The translations under genes and the position numbers were made by a program. Positions 17,445 to 25,873 of a stretch of 64,000 nucleotides of DNA are shown in pieces; position 1 is the stretch's first letter, and every line of letters starts with the position of its first letter. Under the pieces are notes generated by a model. That model was not told the origin of the DNA, ran no database searches, and was given only the letters and a program-made list of their open reading frames with translations. The stretch is taken from NCBI RefSeq assembly GCF_022811645.1, contig NZ_CP094534.1, positions 5,270,001 through 5,334,000 of the forward strand, written 5' to 3'. This DNA comes from Hymenobacter monticola (GTDB lineage: Bacteria; Bacteroidota; Bacteroidia; Cytophagales; Hymenobacteraceae).

Positions 17445-17720
17445 TTACGCGGCCAGCGCGGGGTACATGGGCAGCACCGGCGCTTCGGTAGCAGGAAAAG
17501 CGGGGCGAATGTCGGCTAGGCGGACAGGCGCCGGGGTGGCTTCGGCGGCGTCGTGGTGGCGCAGGGCGCGCATCAACAGGTAGCGGTATTTCTCGGCGTC
17601 GGCCAGGGCTTGCTCGATGGCTTGCACGGCGTCAGCGTGGCTGACCACCGGCTGCAGTTCGCGGCGCGGGCGGCGGGCTTCAAACACATGACCTTTGAGG
17701 TATTCGGCGGCAGATTTCAT
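17445..17720 (-). CDS. Small hypothetical protein
   Basis: 91 residues, not recognised. The first two-thirds are predicted helical and rich in Ala, Glu and Arg (DAVQAIEQALADAEKYRYLL), followed by a Pro/Ala-rich tail. There is no signal peptide or membrane segment, so it is probably cytoplasmic. It has its own terminator, and a short reading frame with a strong ribosome binding site lies 50 bases upstream of its start. Function unknown. Confidence 0.65.
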   Translation of the reverse strand: MKSAAEYLKGHVFEARRPRRELQPVVSHADAVQAIEQALADAEKYRYLLMRALRHHDAAEATPAPVRLADIRPAFPATEAPVLPMYPALAA

Positions 17721-17770
17721 CAGAATAACGGGCCGGCACTTGGTTATCTACGGCTTGCTGTATTAACCAA

Positions 17771-17812
17771 TTAACCGCTTTTTTCATTCCTTAGCAGCCT
17801 CTTTCCAGCCAT
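17771..17812 (-). CDS. Possible 13-residue leader peptide with a perfect Shine-Dalgarno
   Basis: ATG at 17812 opens a frame encoding MAGKRLLRNEKSG, then TAA. AAGGAGGA (17817-17824 on the minus strand) lies four bases before the ATG. Such strong Shine-Dalgarno sequences are rarely used in this phylum, so it stands out. It could be a leader peptide for the small gene at 17445-17720 or a chance occurrence in this AT-rich gap. Confidence 0.25.
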   Translation of the reverse strand: MAGKRLLRNEKSG

Positions 17813-17864
17813 ATTATCCTCCTTGCAAATCAATGTTTTACAACAATTTTTCAAGCCAAAATAA

Positions 17865-18872
17865 CTAGCCAATTTTCAGCACGATTTTGCCGAATTGGGC
17901 GCCGACCTCCATGCGGCGCAGGGCGGCTTCGCCCTTGGCCAGCGGGAATACTTCGTCGACCACGGGCACAATACTTTTCTCCGTTACCAAAGCCAGCATC
18001 GCGTCGAAATCCTCCGGCGAGCCCATGGTGGAACCCAAGATGCTGAGCTGCTTCCAGAAGACTTTGGCGGGCGGCAGGTTGGGGATGTTGCCCAGCGTGC
18101 CGCCGTAGAACACGATGCGGCCACCCGGCGCGGCCGCGTCGAGCAGAGGCAGAAATGCCGCCCCGGCGGCGCTGTCGATGATGACGTCGAATGGCCCGCC
18201 GGCCTGCTGGATGAGGGTTTTCGCCCAGTTTTCGGCCTTGTAGTTGATGCCGCCTTTGATGCCCAATCCCTTGGCCCGGGCAATTTTCTCGTCCGAGCCG
18301 GACGTCACCCACACCTCGGCCCCGCGCGCGGCGCAAAACTGCGCGGCCAGCATCGCCACGCCGCCGCCAATGCCCGTCACCAGCACCCGCTCGCCGGCCT
18401 GCACCTGGGCGCGAACAAAGGCAGCGCGGTAGGCCGTGAGGCCGCCCAGCGGCAGCGCCGCGCCTTGCTCGAAGCCGAGATGGGCAGGCAGGGGCCGGAC
18501 GTACTCGGCGGGCAGGGTGAGGTATTCGGCGAAGGTGCCGGGGTCGGGCATGCCCCGCACCACGAAGTCGCGGGCCTGTACGCGGGGATTGTGGCCCCAA
18601 CGCAGGCCGGGGTAGAGCAGCACGCGGGCGCCCACGGTCGGAGCATCGCCGGGCACATCGGGGCCGTGGGCGGCTACCTCGCCGGCGCCGTCGGCCCCCA
18701 GGGTGCAGGGCAGCCGAATGCCGGCATACTGCCCGGACTGGATGAACACGTCGCGGTGGTTGAGGGCAGCGGCGTGGAGCTTGACCAGGATTTCGCCCGG
18801 GCCGGGCGCGGGCGCAGGAATGTCCCGCAGGATGGCGGGCTGGTGAATGGCGTCGAGTTGGAGGGCTTGCAT
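17865..18872 (-). CDS. Zinc-binding-type alcohol dehydrogenase/quinone oxidoreductase
   Basis: 335 residues of the medium-chain dehydrogenase/reductase family. The GroES-like N-terminal domain (PAPGPGEILVKLHAAALNHRDVF) is followed by an NAD(P)-binding domain with GIGGGVAMLAAQFC (about 165-180). The catalytic Cys/His zinc ligands of true alcohol dehydrogenases are not at their usual places (ALNHRDVF instead of GVCHTD), so it is more likely a zinc-independent quinone/enoyl reductase. ATG at 18872 (MQALQL) is preferred to an upstream in-frame start, because the extra 46 residues have no family counterpart. It acts in the cytoplasm on an unknown carbonyl or enoyl substrate. Confidence 0.88.
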   Translation of the reverse strand: MQALQLDAIHQPAILRDIPAPAPGPGEILVKLHAAALNHRDVFIQSGQYAGIRLPCTLGADGAGEVAAHGPDVPGDAPTVGARVLLYPGLRWGHNPRVQARDFVVRGMPDPGTFAEYLTLPAEYVRPLPAHLGFEQGAALPLGGLTAYRAAFVRAQVQAGERVLVTGIGGGVAMLAAQFCAARGAEVWVTSGSDEKIARAKGLGIKGGINYKAENWAKTLIQQAGGPFDVIIDSAAGAAFLPLLDAAAPGGRIVFYGGTLGNIPNLPPAKVFWKQLSILGSTMGSPEDFDAMLALVTEKSIVPVVDEVFPLAKGEAALRRMEVGAQFGKIVLKIG

Positions 18873-19094
18873 GGGTGGGTTTGGTTTTTGTGGGGGCAAT
18901 GGTTGTTGGAACGTGCTCAGGGTCTCACGAGTAAAAAAGCGGCCGGCAGCAACAACTTGGCGCTGGGTGAAATGATGCGCTGTGGTGCTTAGAATAGCCA
19001 AGGCCCTCACCTAACCTTCCACGCAAGATATCGTTCAGGGCAAGCACCGGGCCGATTACCGCCCGGCAATTTCCTTTCTAACCCATCCAATCCC

Positions 19095-19511
19095 ATGGCC
19101 GAAACGCACACCCTCGAAGAAGTACTGAACACGCCGCAAAAGAAGCTGGCCTTCTTCCAGAACCTGGTTTTGGTGGCGGCGGCCGATGGCCAGCTGAGCT
19201 CGGAGGAAAGCGACTTTCTGCTGCAAATCGGCAACCGCCTAGGGCTGACGGCCGACGAGGTGATGCCCATTGCCGACAACCTCAGCGTGCTCAGCTTCAT
19301 CATGCCCGCCGATGGCCTGCAGCGCACGCTGGAGCTGCAAACCCTGGTGCAAATGATGCTGCAGGACGGCCAGCTCGACGCCCGCGAATACGGCCTGTGC
19401 CAGGAATACGCCACGCGCATCGGCTACGGCAAGGCCATCCTCGATGACATGGTGAGCCAGCTGGCCGGCGGCGCGCCCAACCCCTACCCCATGCCCCCCA
19501 CCGTGAGCTAG
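19095..19511 (+). CDS. TerB-like (tellurite resistance/DjlA N-terminal-like) protein
   Basis: 138 residues, all helical. Two repeated half-sites with acidic loops, VAAADGQLSSEESDFL (about 33-48) and MLQDGQLDAREYGL (about 94-107), are the metal-binding hallmark of TerB/DjlA-like domains. No transmembrane segment or partner domain is present. Such proteins occur in stress and membrane-linked contexts without a settled role. It is a lone plus-strand gene convergent with the rhomboid protease gene, with only 12 bases between the stops. Confidence 0.75.
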   Translation: MAETHTLEEVLNTPQKKLAFFQNLVLVAAADGQLSSEESDFLLQIGNRLGLTADEVMPIADNLSVLSFIMPADGLQRTLELQTLVQMMLQDGQLDAREYGLCQEYATRIGYGKAILDDMVSQLAGGAPNPYPMPPTVS

Positions 19512-19523
19512 CCCGGCCGCGGC

Positions 19524-20384
19524 CTACTCGTGCCTGGCCAAGCCGGCTATGGCCACCGGGCCAGCCACCAGCAGCCCCGTCACCAGGCCGCCGACGTGGG
19601 CGGCGTTGTCGATGTTGCCGGTGATACCCGAGAGCAGGTTGCTGAGCACCAGGTACAGCACCAGCCCCAGCATGGCGCGGCGGTCGGACTTGCCCAGCAC
19701 CAGCCGCTTGCCAATAAGCAGCACCAGCAGCAGGCCGTAGAGGCCGAATATGGCGCCGCTGGCCCCTACCGAGTTCACGCCGTCGGTGTGCCACCACAGG
19801 CTGGCCAGCCCGCCGCCCACGCCGCAGGCAAGGTAGCCCAGCAGCAGGCGCACCGGCCCCAGCCGGTCTTCCACCAGCAGACCCAGCAGCCAGAGCGAGA
19901 ACATATTGAGCAGCAGGTGCGAGAGGCCGGCGTGCACAAACAAGCAGGTGAGTAGCCGCCACGGCTGCCCGTGCAGGGTGAGGTCGGAAATGTTGGAACC
20001 CCAAATTACCAGCTGGTGCCCGGTGGGCTGGGAGGCCGACACGCCGCTGAGTACCATCAGCCCGAACACCAGCACGTTGAGGTCGAGCAACAGCGGCGTG
20101 GCCCAGAAGCGCCGCGACGGAATGAACAGCCCCCGTAGCAGCTGGCCAAGGAGCTGCGGCCAGGTTTCGGGCTCCTCGGCGGGCGGGGCCGGCGCGGGCG
20201 CCGGGGCCTCGGGCAGTAGCTCGCGCCGCTTCAGCTCGGCCACGGCGGCCGCGCCCACGGCGGGCGGGTAGCGGGCCGCGTTCTGGGCCAGGTACAAGAG
20301 CTCGGCTTCCGGCTTCTGGGCGAAAAGCTGGGCGGCCAAGGCGGCCGTGGAGCCGGGAGCAGCGGAGGGGGTGGCTTCTTCCAT
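19524..20384 (-). CDS. Rhomboid family intramembrane serine protease
   Basis: 286 residues. A soluble N-terminal part of about 90 residues (Ala/Pro-rich, with a helical KPEAELLYLAQNAARYPP segment) precedes six predicted membrane helices. Catalytic Ser lies in GASGAIFG (about 207) and catalytic His in AAHVGG (about 263); the HAGLSHLLLNMFSLW segment carries the conserved His/Asn of the oxyanion site. It should cleave membrane proteins within the inner membrane. ATG at 20384 (MEEATPS) is chosen over an upstream GTG. It lies downstream of a membrane protein gene with a large palindromic element in between. Confidence 0.93.
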   Translation of the reverse strand: MEEATPSAAPGSTAALAAQLFAQKPEAELLYLAQNAARYPPAVGAAAVAELKRRELLPEAPAPAPAPPAEEPETWPQLLGQLLRGLFIPSRRFWATPLLLDLNVLVFGLMVLSGVSASQPTGHQLVIWGSNISDLTLHGQPWRLLTCLFVHAGLSHLLLNMFSLWLLGLLVEDRLGPVRLLLGYLACGVGGGLASLWWHTDGVNSVGASGAIFGLYGLLLVLLIGKRLVLGKSDRRAMLGLVLYLVLSNLLSGITGNIDNAAHVGGLVTGLLVAGPVAIAGLARHE

Positions 20385-20439
20385 CAAAAACGGCACGCGC
20401 AAGGAGCGCGCCAGATGGTTACAACCGGCCACTTTGCCA

Positions 20440-20617
20440 GGTGTTCGGGGTTGGGTTTTAGGTGTTGGGGAGAACGGTCATCCTGAGCGTAGCGAAAGAC
20501 TTTCATTACGCAAAAACTATTTGCAGCAAACCGGCCGGTGCGAATGTGATAAAGTCCTTCGCTACGCTCAGAATGACCGTTCTCCCCAACACCTAAAACC
20601 CAACACCTAATACCTAA
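20440..20617. repeat. Composite palindrome: CTGAGC-type inverted repeat flanked by heptads
   Basis: Arms 20451-20503 and 20551-20603 are inverted copies with two or three mismatches. The inner part (GGTCATCCTGAGCGTAGCG) is the CTGAGC/CGAAG core. The outer part is heptads: GGTGTTC, GGGGTTG, GGTTTTA, GGTGTTG on the left and CACCTAA, AACCCAA, CACCTAA, TACCTAA on the right. The last heptad contains the stop codon (complement of 20614-20616) of the gene to its right. Confidence 0.8.
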
Positions 20618-21456
20618 AACTTCGCCGTCAGCACCGTGGCCTTGTAGGGTTTGCCGGTGACGGGCGAGGCGGGCAGCACGTCCTTCAGCCAATCCTGCAC
20701 GTCGGCTTCGCGGGACACCAATTCTTTATCAGTGAGGAATTTTTTATCGGCCAGCAGGTCGGGAAATTGCTCCAGGATGTGCTGCTGGCTGCTGGCCGCC
20801 TCGCGCATGCGGTCATACATGCGGGCCATTTTGGGGCCGAAGCGGTAGCTGTACACGGCGCCTTTGTTGAAATCCGACCAGGTTTGGCGCACCACGGTGG
20901 TTTGCTCCGCGAACATGGGGCCGGCCTTCCCAGCGTGGGCCTGGCCGGTGAGGTATTCGGTTTGCATCTCGGCCGTCCAGAAGCGGCGGGCCAGCTCCCG
21001 AAACTGGCGCAGGGCCTGCGGGTCTTTCTTTTCGGCGGCCGGCAGGCGGGCCACCAGCTGGTCGGCCACGGCCGAGCCGTTGTAGGTGGGAATGGCCGAA
21101 GTGGGCACTTCCACCAGGCGCGGGGGCACGTGGGGCTTGGCCGGCGCGGCCACGGCCTTCACGCCCCCGCCGCGCTGCTTGGAGTAGTAGAAAAAGCCCA
21201 TGCCCAGCAGCAGCACGGCGGCCAGCGCCAGGTTCAGCCAGTTCACGCTCCGGCCGGCGTTGGCCACGTCGGCGGGCGCGCTAAGGTCCACCTCAGCCGT
21301 CTCGGCCGGCGGTGCCACCAGTTGAACGCCCCGGCGGCGCAGCTCGCGCCGGGCCAAGTCAATCAAATCGGGTTGGTAGTACTCGGGGTGCTCGATGAAA
21401 AACCGCAGCTCGGCATCGGTTTTTTGGTGGTAGAAATCAGTGGAATAGTCGGACAC
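20614..21456 (-). CDS. Hypothetical single-pass membrane protein
   Basis: 280 residues from the GTG at 21456 (SDYSTDFYHQK). The cytoplasmic N-terminus has FYHQKTDAELRFFIEHPEYY, then one membrane segment (about 73-92), then a ~185-residue soluble domain with charged helices and no known catalytic motif. The N-terminal part (KTDAELRFFIE, YYQPDLIDLARREL) resembles the start of the rhomboid protein next to it (QKPEAELLYLAQ, YPPAVGAAAVAELKRREL), suggesting a shared small domain. An in-frame TTG at 21504 is a weaker start. Function unknown; possibly linked to the rhomboid protease downstream. Confidence 0.75.
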   Translation of the reverse strand: MSDYSTDFYHQKTDAELRFFIEHPEYYQPDLIDLARRELRRRGVQLVAPPAETAEVDLSAPADVANAGRSVNWLNLALAAVLLLGMGFFYYSKQRGGGVKAVAAPAKPHVPPRLVEVPTSAIPTYNGSAVADQLVARLPAAEKKDPQALRQFRELARRFWTAEMQTEYLTGQAHAGKAGPMFAEQTTVVRQTWSDFNKGAVYSYRFGPKMARMYDRMREAASSQQHILEQFPDLLADKKFLTDKELVSREADVQDWLKDVLPASPVTGKPYKATVLTAKF

Positions 21457-21603
21457 GGCGGGTTGGAGAAGAAATGCGCTGGCAAGATGGCGACGGGCGG
21501 CCAATTTGCCAGCCCAACCGTAGCGCTTCCGGCCCGTACAGCCCTAAAACGGTGCCTTGCGCGCCCAATCGTCTCACTTTCCATCCTTTCAATCCTTTCC
21601 GCC

Positions 21604-21903
21604 ATGCCCGCTCCCGAGCAAAACCCCACCGACCCGCGTCCCGACCAAGCCAGCACCGGCGGTCAAACCCCCAGCCAGGGCGTCGACCGTGACCAAAACG
21701 CCAGCGGCAACCCCGAGGCCGGCACCGCCGCCGACGGCGCCATTCCCACCAGCACCCAGCAGAACATGGGCGACGGCGCCGGCATCCGCGGCGACTACGG
21801 CGACGCCAGCCAAACCAACGGCCTCGAAGGCGGCCCCGATGAAACCGCCGACAACAGCGCCCCCGACCAGCCGAAAACCGACACGGAACTGACGGGCTCG
21901 TAA
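21604..21903 (+). CDS. Small acidic, disordered hypothetical protein
   Basis: 99 residues, very rich in Asp, Gly, Pro, Thr, Asn and Gln and lacking large hydrophobics (MPAPEQNPTDPRPDQASTGG...). It is predicted to be wholly disordered and cytoplasmic; no signal peptide. The ATG at 21604 is used because upstream sequence in this frame is antisense to another gene. The compositional bias resembles stress- or desiccation-related hydrophilic proteins, but no motif proves this. A palindromic element follows 8 bases after the stop. Confidence 0.6.
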   Translation: MPAPEQNPTDPRPDQASTGGQTPSQGVDRDQNASGNPEAGTAADGAIPTSTQQNMGDGAGIRGDYGDASQTNGLEGGPDETADNSAPDQPKTDTELTGS

Positions 21904-21910
21904 GAAAAAC

Positions 21911-22010
21911 GTCTGTCATCCTGAGTGCCGCGAAGGACCTTTTCACGTCTGAATGCTCAAAGTTCAAACGTGGGAAGGTCCTTCGCGGCGTTTCATACGA
22001 TGGAAATGAC
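21911..22010. repeat. CTGAGC-type inverted repeat, degenerate copy
   Basis: TGTCATCCTGAGTGCCGCG then AAGGACCTT on the left faces AAGGTCCTTCGCGGC on the right. GCCGCGAAGGACCTT pairs perfectly over 15 bases; outer parts have decayed. CACGT/ACGTG inside extends the stem. Confidence 0.6.
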
Positions 22011-22062
22011 CCGCGCCCCGCGGCCCAATGCCGTAATTTGCGGCTTGTATTGCTGTCGTTGC

Positions 22063-23880
22063 ATGTTGTTGATGTCTCGTTTTCTCGCCGCTGGCCGATT
22101 CCTTTTTCTCCTGTTGATGCTGAGCAGCGGCCCGTGGCCGGAGTCGCTTCGTGCTCGAACCACTGCTGAGCCGGCCGAAACGCTGCCCCCACCCAAACGC
22201 GAGCTGCGCGCCATGTGGATTGCCACCGTCGAGAACATCGACTGGCCCAACCAGCGCGGCGAAACGCCCGAGCAATACCGCCGCGACTACCGCCGCCTGC
22301 TCGACGCCGGCCAGAAAGCCGGACTCAACGCCGTATTCGTGCAAATCCGACCCGCTTCGGATGCCTTCTACAAATCGAACCTGGAGCCTTGGAGCAAATG
22401 GCTGACCGGTACCCAGGGCAAGGCCCCGGCCGGCGACGATGACCCCCTGCCCTTCCTCATCACGGAGGCCCACCGGCGTGGCATGGAGTTCCACGCCTGG
22501 TTCAACCCCTACCGCGCCAGCATGGACTCGGTGACGCGCCGCCTGGCGCCGAACCACCCATTTCGGCAGCACCCGGAGTGGTTTCTGCGCTTCACAGGCA
22601 AGCTCTTGTATAATCCTGGCCTGCCGGAAGTGCGCAATCACATCACCCGCGTGATTCTGGACGTGGTGCGGCGCTACGATATTGACGCCGTGCACTTCGA
22701 CGACTACTTCTACCCCTACCCCGAGCCCGGCCAGGTGCTGCACGACGAAGCCGCCTTCCGCACCTACAACCCCGACAGCCTGAAGCTGGGCGACTGGCGC
22801 CGCCAGAACGTGGACATCCTGATTCGGGATTTGCACGACAGCATTCAGGTAGCCAAGCGCTGGGTGAAGTTCGGCATCTCGCCGTTTGGGGTGTGGATGA
22901 ACAAGTCGAAGGACTTTCCGCAGGGCTCCGACACGCGCGCCGGGCAGCCCAGCTACTCCAACCTGTACGCCGACACGCGCGGCTGGCTGGAAAAAGGCTG
23001 GATTGACTACATCGTACCGCAGCTGTACTGGAGCACCAATTTCCGCCTCTGCCCCTACCCCGTGCTGGTGAAATGGTGGGCCGAAAACAAGTTCGACCGC
23101 CACCTCTACATCGGCCACGGCACCTACCGCATGCTGGAAAGCACGCGCTCCGACACCACCTGGCGCAACCCGCGCGAGCTGCCCCGCCAGATTCGCCTCA
23201 ACCGCAGCTACGAGGGCGAGGTGGCCGGCAGCGTGTTCTTCTCGGCCAAATCGGTGCTGCGCAACCCCTTGCACACCACCGACACCCTCACGCAGGACCT
23301 GTTTCGCTACCCCGCCCTGGTGCCCGCCATGCCTTGGAAAGACGACCTGCCGCCCCTGCCCGTAGCCAACCTGCTGCTGCGCCGCACCGGCCCCGCCGTC
23401 ACGCTAAGCTGGCAAAGTGGCCCGCCCGCCGCCGACGGCGACGCGGCCACTTACTACGTGCTCTACCGCTTCGGCGCCAACGAGCGCAGCACCCCCAACG
23501 ACCCCAGCCGCATCTTGGCTTTGCCGCGCCCCGCCCCCGGCTTCCCCGCTACCTACACCGATACCACCGCCGTGCCCGGCCAGGCCTACGCATACTACGT
23601 CACGGCCGTCGACCGCCTGCACAATGAGAGCCGGCCCATGCGCGTCGTCACCACCGGCCAGGCCGGGCCCGAAATCGCCCAGGGCCAGGCGCCCGGCGGC
23701 ACCAAGCCGGTGGCGTCAGCGCCAGCACCGACGCCCGCTGTTACCCAACCCGACCCGCGCTTCACCCTGCCCACCGGCGAAAGCCCGGACAAGGCCGCGC
23801 CGCTCCTCAAAGTGAAGGTGAAGGAAAAAGAGAAGCCCAAGAAGCGCGGCTTCTTCGGGCGGCTGTTTGGAGGAAAGTAA
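22063..23880 (+). CDS. GHL10-type glycoside hydrolase with fibronectin-like domain
   Basis: 605 residues. After a signal peptide (MLLMSRFLAAGRFLFLLLML) comes a family GHL10 (DUF187-like) TIM barrel, about residues 45-370. It starts RELRAMWIATVENIDWP and includes AVFVQIRPASDAFY, GMEFHAWFNPYRAS, IDAVHFDDYFYPYP (acidic site) and VPQLYWS. A fibronectin type III-like domain follows (about 410-520), then a Pro/Ala linker and a strongly basic tail (VKVKEKEKPKKRGFFGR). The family is thought to act on cell-wall or surface glycans. ATG at 22063 or 22072 both fit the signal peptide; upstream starts fall in a palindromic element. Confidence 0.87.
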   Translation: MLLMSRFLAAGRFLFLLLMLSSGPWPESLRARTTAEPAETLPPPKRELRAMWIATVENIDWPNQRGETPEQYRRDYRRLLDAGQKAGLNAVFVQIRPASDAFYKSNLEPWSKWLTGTQGKAPAGDDDPLPFLITEAHRRGMEFHAWFNPYRASMDSVTRRLAPNHPFRQHPEWFLRFTGKLLYNPGLPEVRNHITRVILDVVRRYDIDAVHFDDYFYPYPEPGQVLHDEAAFRTYNPDSLKLGDWRRQNVDILIRDLHDSIQVAKRWVKFGISPFGVWMNKSKDFPQGSDTRAGQPSYSNLYADTRGWLEKGWIDYIVPQLYWSTNFRLCPYPVLVKWWAENKFDRHLYIGHGTYRMLESTRSDTTWRNPRELPRQIRLNRSYEGEVAGSVFFSAKSVLRNPLHTTDTLTQDLFRYPALVPAMPWKDDLPPLPVANLLLRRTGPAVTLSWQSGPPAADGDAATYYVLYRFGANERSTPNDPSRILALPRPAPGFPATYTDTTAVPGQAYAYYVTAVDRLHNESRPMRVVTTGQAGPEIAQGQAPGGTKPVASAPAPTPAVTQPDPRFTLPTGESPDKAAPLLKVKVKEKEKPKKRGFFGRLFGGK

Positions 23881-23973
23881 ATGTTAGGGCCTCTCTTCGG
23901 GTTTGGCGTGGCTGAGGTCTAGGCGGAATTTGCAGCACGGGAAGAAACCGTAGTTTTCTGCATGAAGCATGAA

Positions 23974-23981
23974 TACATTTG
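23974..23981 (+). promoter_or_regulatory. -7 box (TACATTTG) of the SBBP-repeat gene
   Basis: An exact TAnnTTTG match 30 bases before the ATG at 24012, overlapping an in-frame TTG and so excluding it as the start. A TTTTCTG stretch about 20 bases upstream may be the -33 element. Confidence 0.5.
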
Positions 23982-24011
23982 AGAGAACGTATTTATTGCG
24001 CTGTGAAATCT

Positions 24012-25709
24012 ATGAAGTTCTTTTCCGCAGTACCCTTGACAGGCTTGCTAGCCCTGTTCTTTCTTGTCTTTCGCCTGCCGACGGCTGCTCAGACTCCCAC
24101 GTGGCAATCGGCGCAGGCCGTGGCAGTGGCTACGAGAGCGGGCTCGTCGGTGACTGCAATAACCGTCGACGCGGTGGGCAACGTGTACCTAGCTGGAGTT
24201 TTTGCCACCACGGTGACCTTGGGCACCACCACGCTCACCAGCTTCGGGAGTGAGGACATATTCGTCGCTAAATTCAATCCGACCAGCAACCAATTTGTGT
24301 GGGCTCAAAGCGCCGGTGGCATGGCCCTAGACCAGCCCAACGACATAGTAGTCAGCGGCAATAGTGTGTATGTGGCCGGGATTTTTTACAGCACCACCGC
24401 TCGCTTTGGCGCTGTAACGCTGCCTCTTACAGGCACTTCTGGCGGGTTTATAGCCAAGCTTACGGACGCTGGTAACACCAGCAGTTTCACTTGGGTACAG
24501 CAGACCAGCGCGAGCTTCACGTCTTTGGTCGTTGCGCTGGCGGTGAGTGGCAGCAGCGTGTACGCGACGGGAAGTTCCGGCGGCGTTTCGGCCAGCTTCG
24601 GGGCCATTACCCTGACCTCTGCGGGCGGTTCAGACCTGTTCGTAGCCAAGCTCACGGATGCGGGCAGCACGGGCAGCTTTGTGTGGGTGCAGCAGGCTGG
24701 CGGGGCTGGCAGCTTAAATTTAGACCAAGGTAATGCGCTGGCAGTGAGCGGCAGCAACGTGTACGTGTCCGGGAGTTTCAGCGGCGCTTCGGCCAGCTTC
24801 GGGCCCATCACCCTGGCTTCTGCAGGGCAGTACGATGCGTTTGTGGCCAAGCTCACGGACGCGGGCAGCGCGGGCAGCTTCGTGTGGGCGCAACGCGCCG
24901 GTGGTGCGGGCTTGGATGAGGCCAAGGCCCTGGCCGTGAGTGGTAGCAACGTCTATGTATCCGGAACTTTGGCCAGCGCTACGGCCACTTTCGGGGCTAT
25001 TACGCTGAATAACGCTGGTTCAAACGACGTCTTTGTGGCCAAGCTCACGGATGCGGGCAGCGCGGGCAATTTTGTCTGGGCGCAACAGGCCGGTGGAACT
25101 GGCGACGATTATACCCAAAGCCTAGCCATAAGTGGCAGCAGCCTTTATCTGGCGGGGTATTGCGCAAGCCCCACCATTAGCTTCGGTCCCACTACCCTGA
25201 CCAATAGGGGGTCTTCAGGTACTTCCGATGTTTTCGTGGCGAAGCTCACGGACACGGGCAGCACGGGCGACTTTGTCTGGGCGCAGCAGGCCGGCGGCGC
25301 CGGCAGCGAAGGAGCCAGTGCAGTAGCCCTTAGTGGAGCTACTGTGTACATAACCGGGTCGTTTGGTAGCGCTACGGCCAGCTTTGGCCCTCTCACTCTC
25401 ACCAATCCAATTCCCAACATCCAAGTCGGCTTTCTGGCATCCCTCAGTGATGCGTCCATTACGGCCACGGCTGCTGGCCAGGCATCGGCCTTAAGCGTGC
25501 TCTACCCCAATCCCGCCCATCAGACGGCCACCCTGCACCTGCCGGCCGGCAGCAAGCCTACGTCCCTTACGCTATTCGATGCGCAGGGCCGCTCCATGCG
25601 CCGCTACCCCGCGCCAGCCGCTGAAGCCTCCCTCGACTTACGCGGGCTGCCCGCCGGACTCTATTTGCTACGTGGCAGCGGACTGCTACAGCGCTTATTG
25701 GTCGAGTAG
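24012..25709 (+). CDS. Secreted SBBP-repeat beta-propeller protein with T9SS sorting domain
   Basis: 565 residues. The signal peptide is MKFFSAVPLTGLLALFFLV... ending near TAAQ. At least six repeats of about 65-70 residues follow, each with FVAKLTDAGS(T/A)G(S/N)FVWVQQAGG and NALAVSGSNVYVSGSF-type segments, the SBBP pattern of beta-propellers. The C-terminal 80 residues form a type A sorting domain (VLYPNPAHQTATLHL, LTLFDAQGR, LDLRGLPAGLYLLR). The role of these secreted proteins is unknown; adhesion or surface binding is likely. The gene is probably monocistronic with its own -7 box and a terminator. Confidence 0.85.
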   Translation: MKFFSAVPLTGLLALFFLVFRLPTAAQTPTWQSAQAVAVATRAGSSVTAITVDAVGNVYLAGVFATTVTLGTTTLTSFGSEDIFVAKFNPTSNQFVWAQSAGGMALDQPNDIVVSGNSVYVAGIFYSTTARFGAVTLPLTGTSGGFIAKLTDAGNTSSFTWVQQTSASFTSLVVALAVSGSSVYATGSSGGVSASFGAITLTSAGGSDLFVAKLTDAGSTGSFVWVQQAGGAGSLNLDQGNALAVSGSNVYVSGSFSGASASFGPITLASAGQYDAFVAKLTDAGSAGSFVWAQRAGGAGLDEAKALAVSGSNVYVSGTLASATATFGAITLNNAGSNDVFVAKLTDAGSAGNFVWAQQAGGTGDDYTQSLAISGSSLYLAGYCASPTISFGPTTLTNRGSSGTSDVFVAKLTDTGSTGDFVWAQQAGGAGSEGASAVALSGATVYITGSFGSATASFGPLTLTNPIPNIQVGFLASLSDASITATAAGQASALSVLYPNPAHQTATLHLPAGSKPTSLTLFDAQGRSMRRYPAPAAEASLDLRGLPAGLYLLRGSGLLQRLLVE

Positions 25710-25817
25710 GGTGTCATCAAGAACGAAAGTCGGAATGCCGGCCACCACAAATACCGGTGCATAGAACTACCAAAGCTGCTTGATGTACGCATCTGCCTGC
25801 ATAGTCAACACCACAAA

Positions 25818-25852
25818 AAAAGGACGCCCTCCGAGCCGGAAAGCGTCCTTTT
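25818..25852. terminator. Bidirectional terminator between convergent genes
   Basis: A 10-bp stem AAAAGGACGC/GCGTCCTTTT with a 15-nt loop. Flanking A and T tracts allow it to end both the plus-strand SBBP gene and the minus-strand Sus operon. Confidence 0.8.
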
Positions 25853-25873
25853 GCTGTTTGCAACAACGGATTT

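Noticed and set aside
20504..20550. A small gene inside the loop of the composite palindrome
   Set aside because: Only 47 bases with no start codon in good context.
24300..25330. DNA-level tandem repeat or CRISPR in the SBBP gene
   Set aside because: The repetition is at protein level (about 200 bases per unit, diverged) and explained by beta-propeller repeats.
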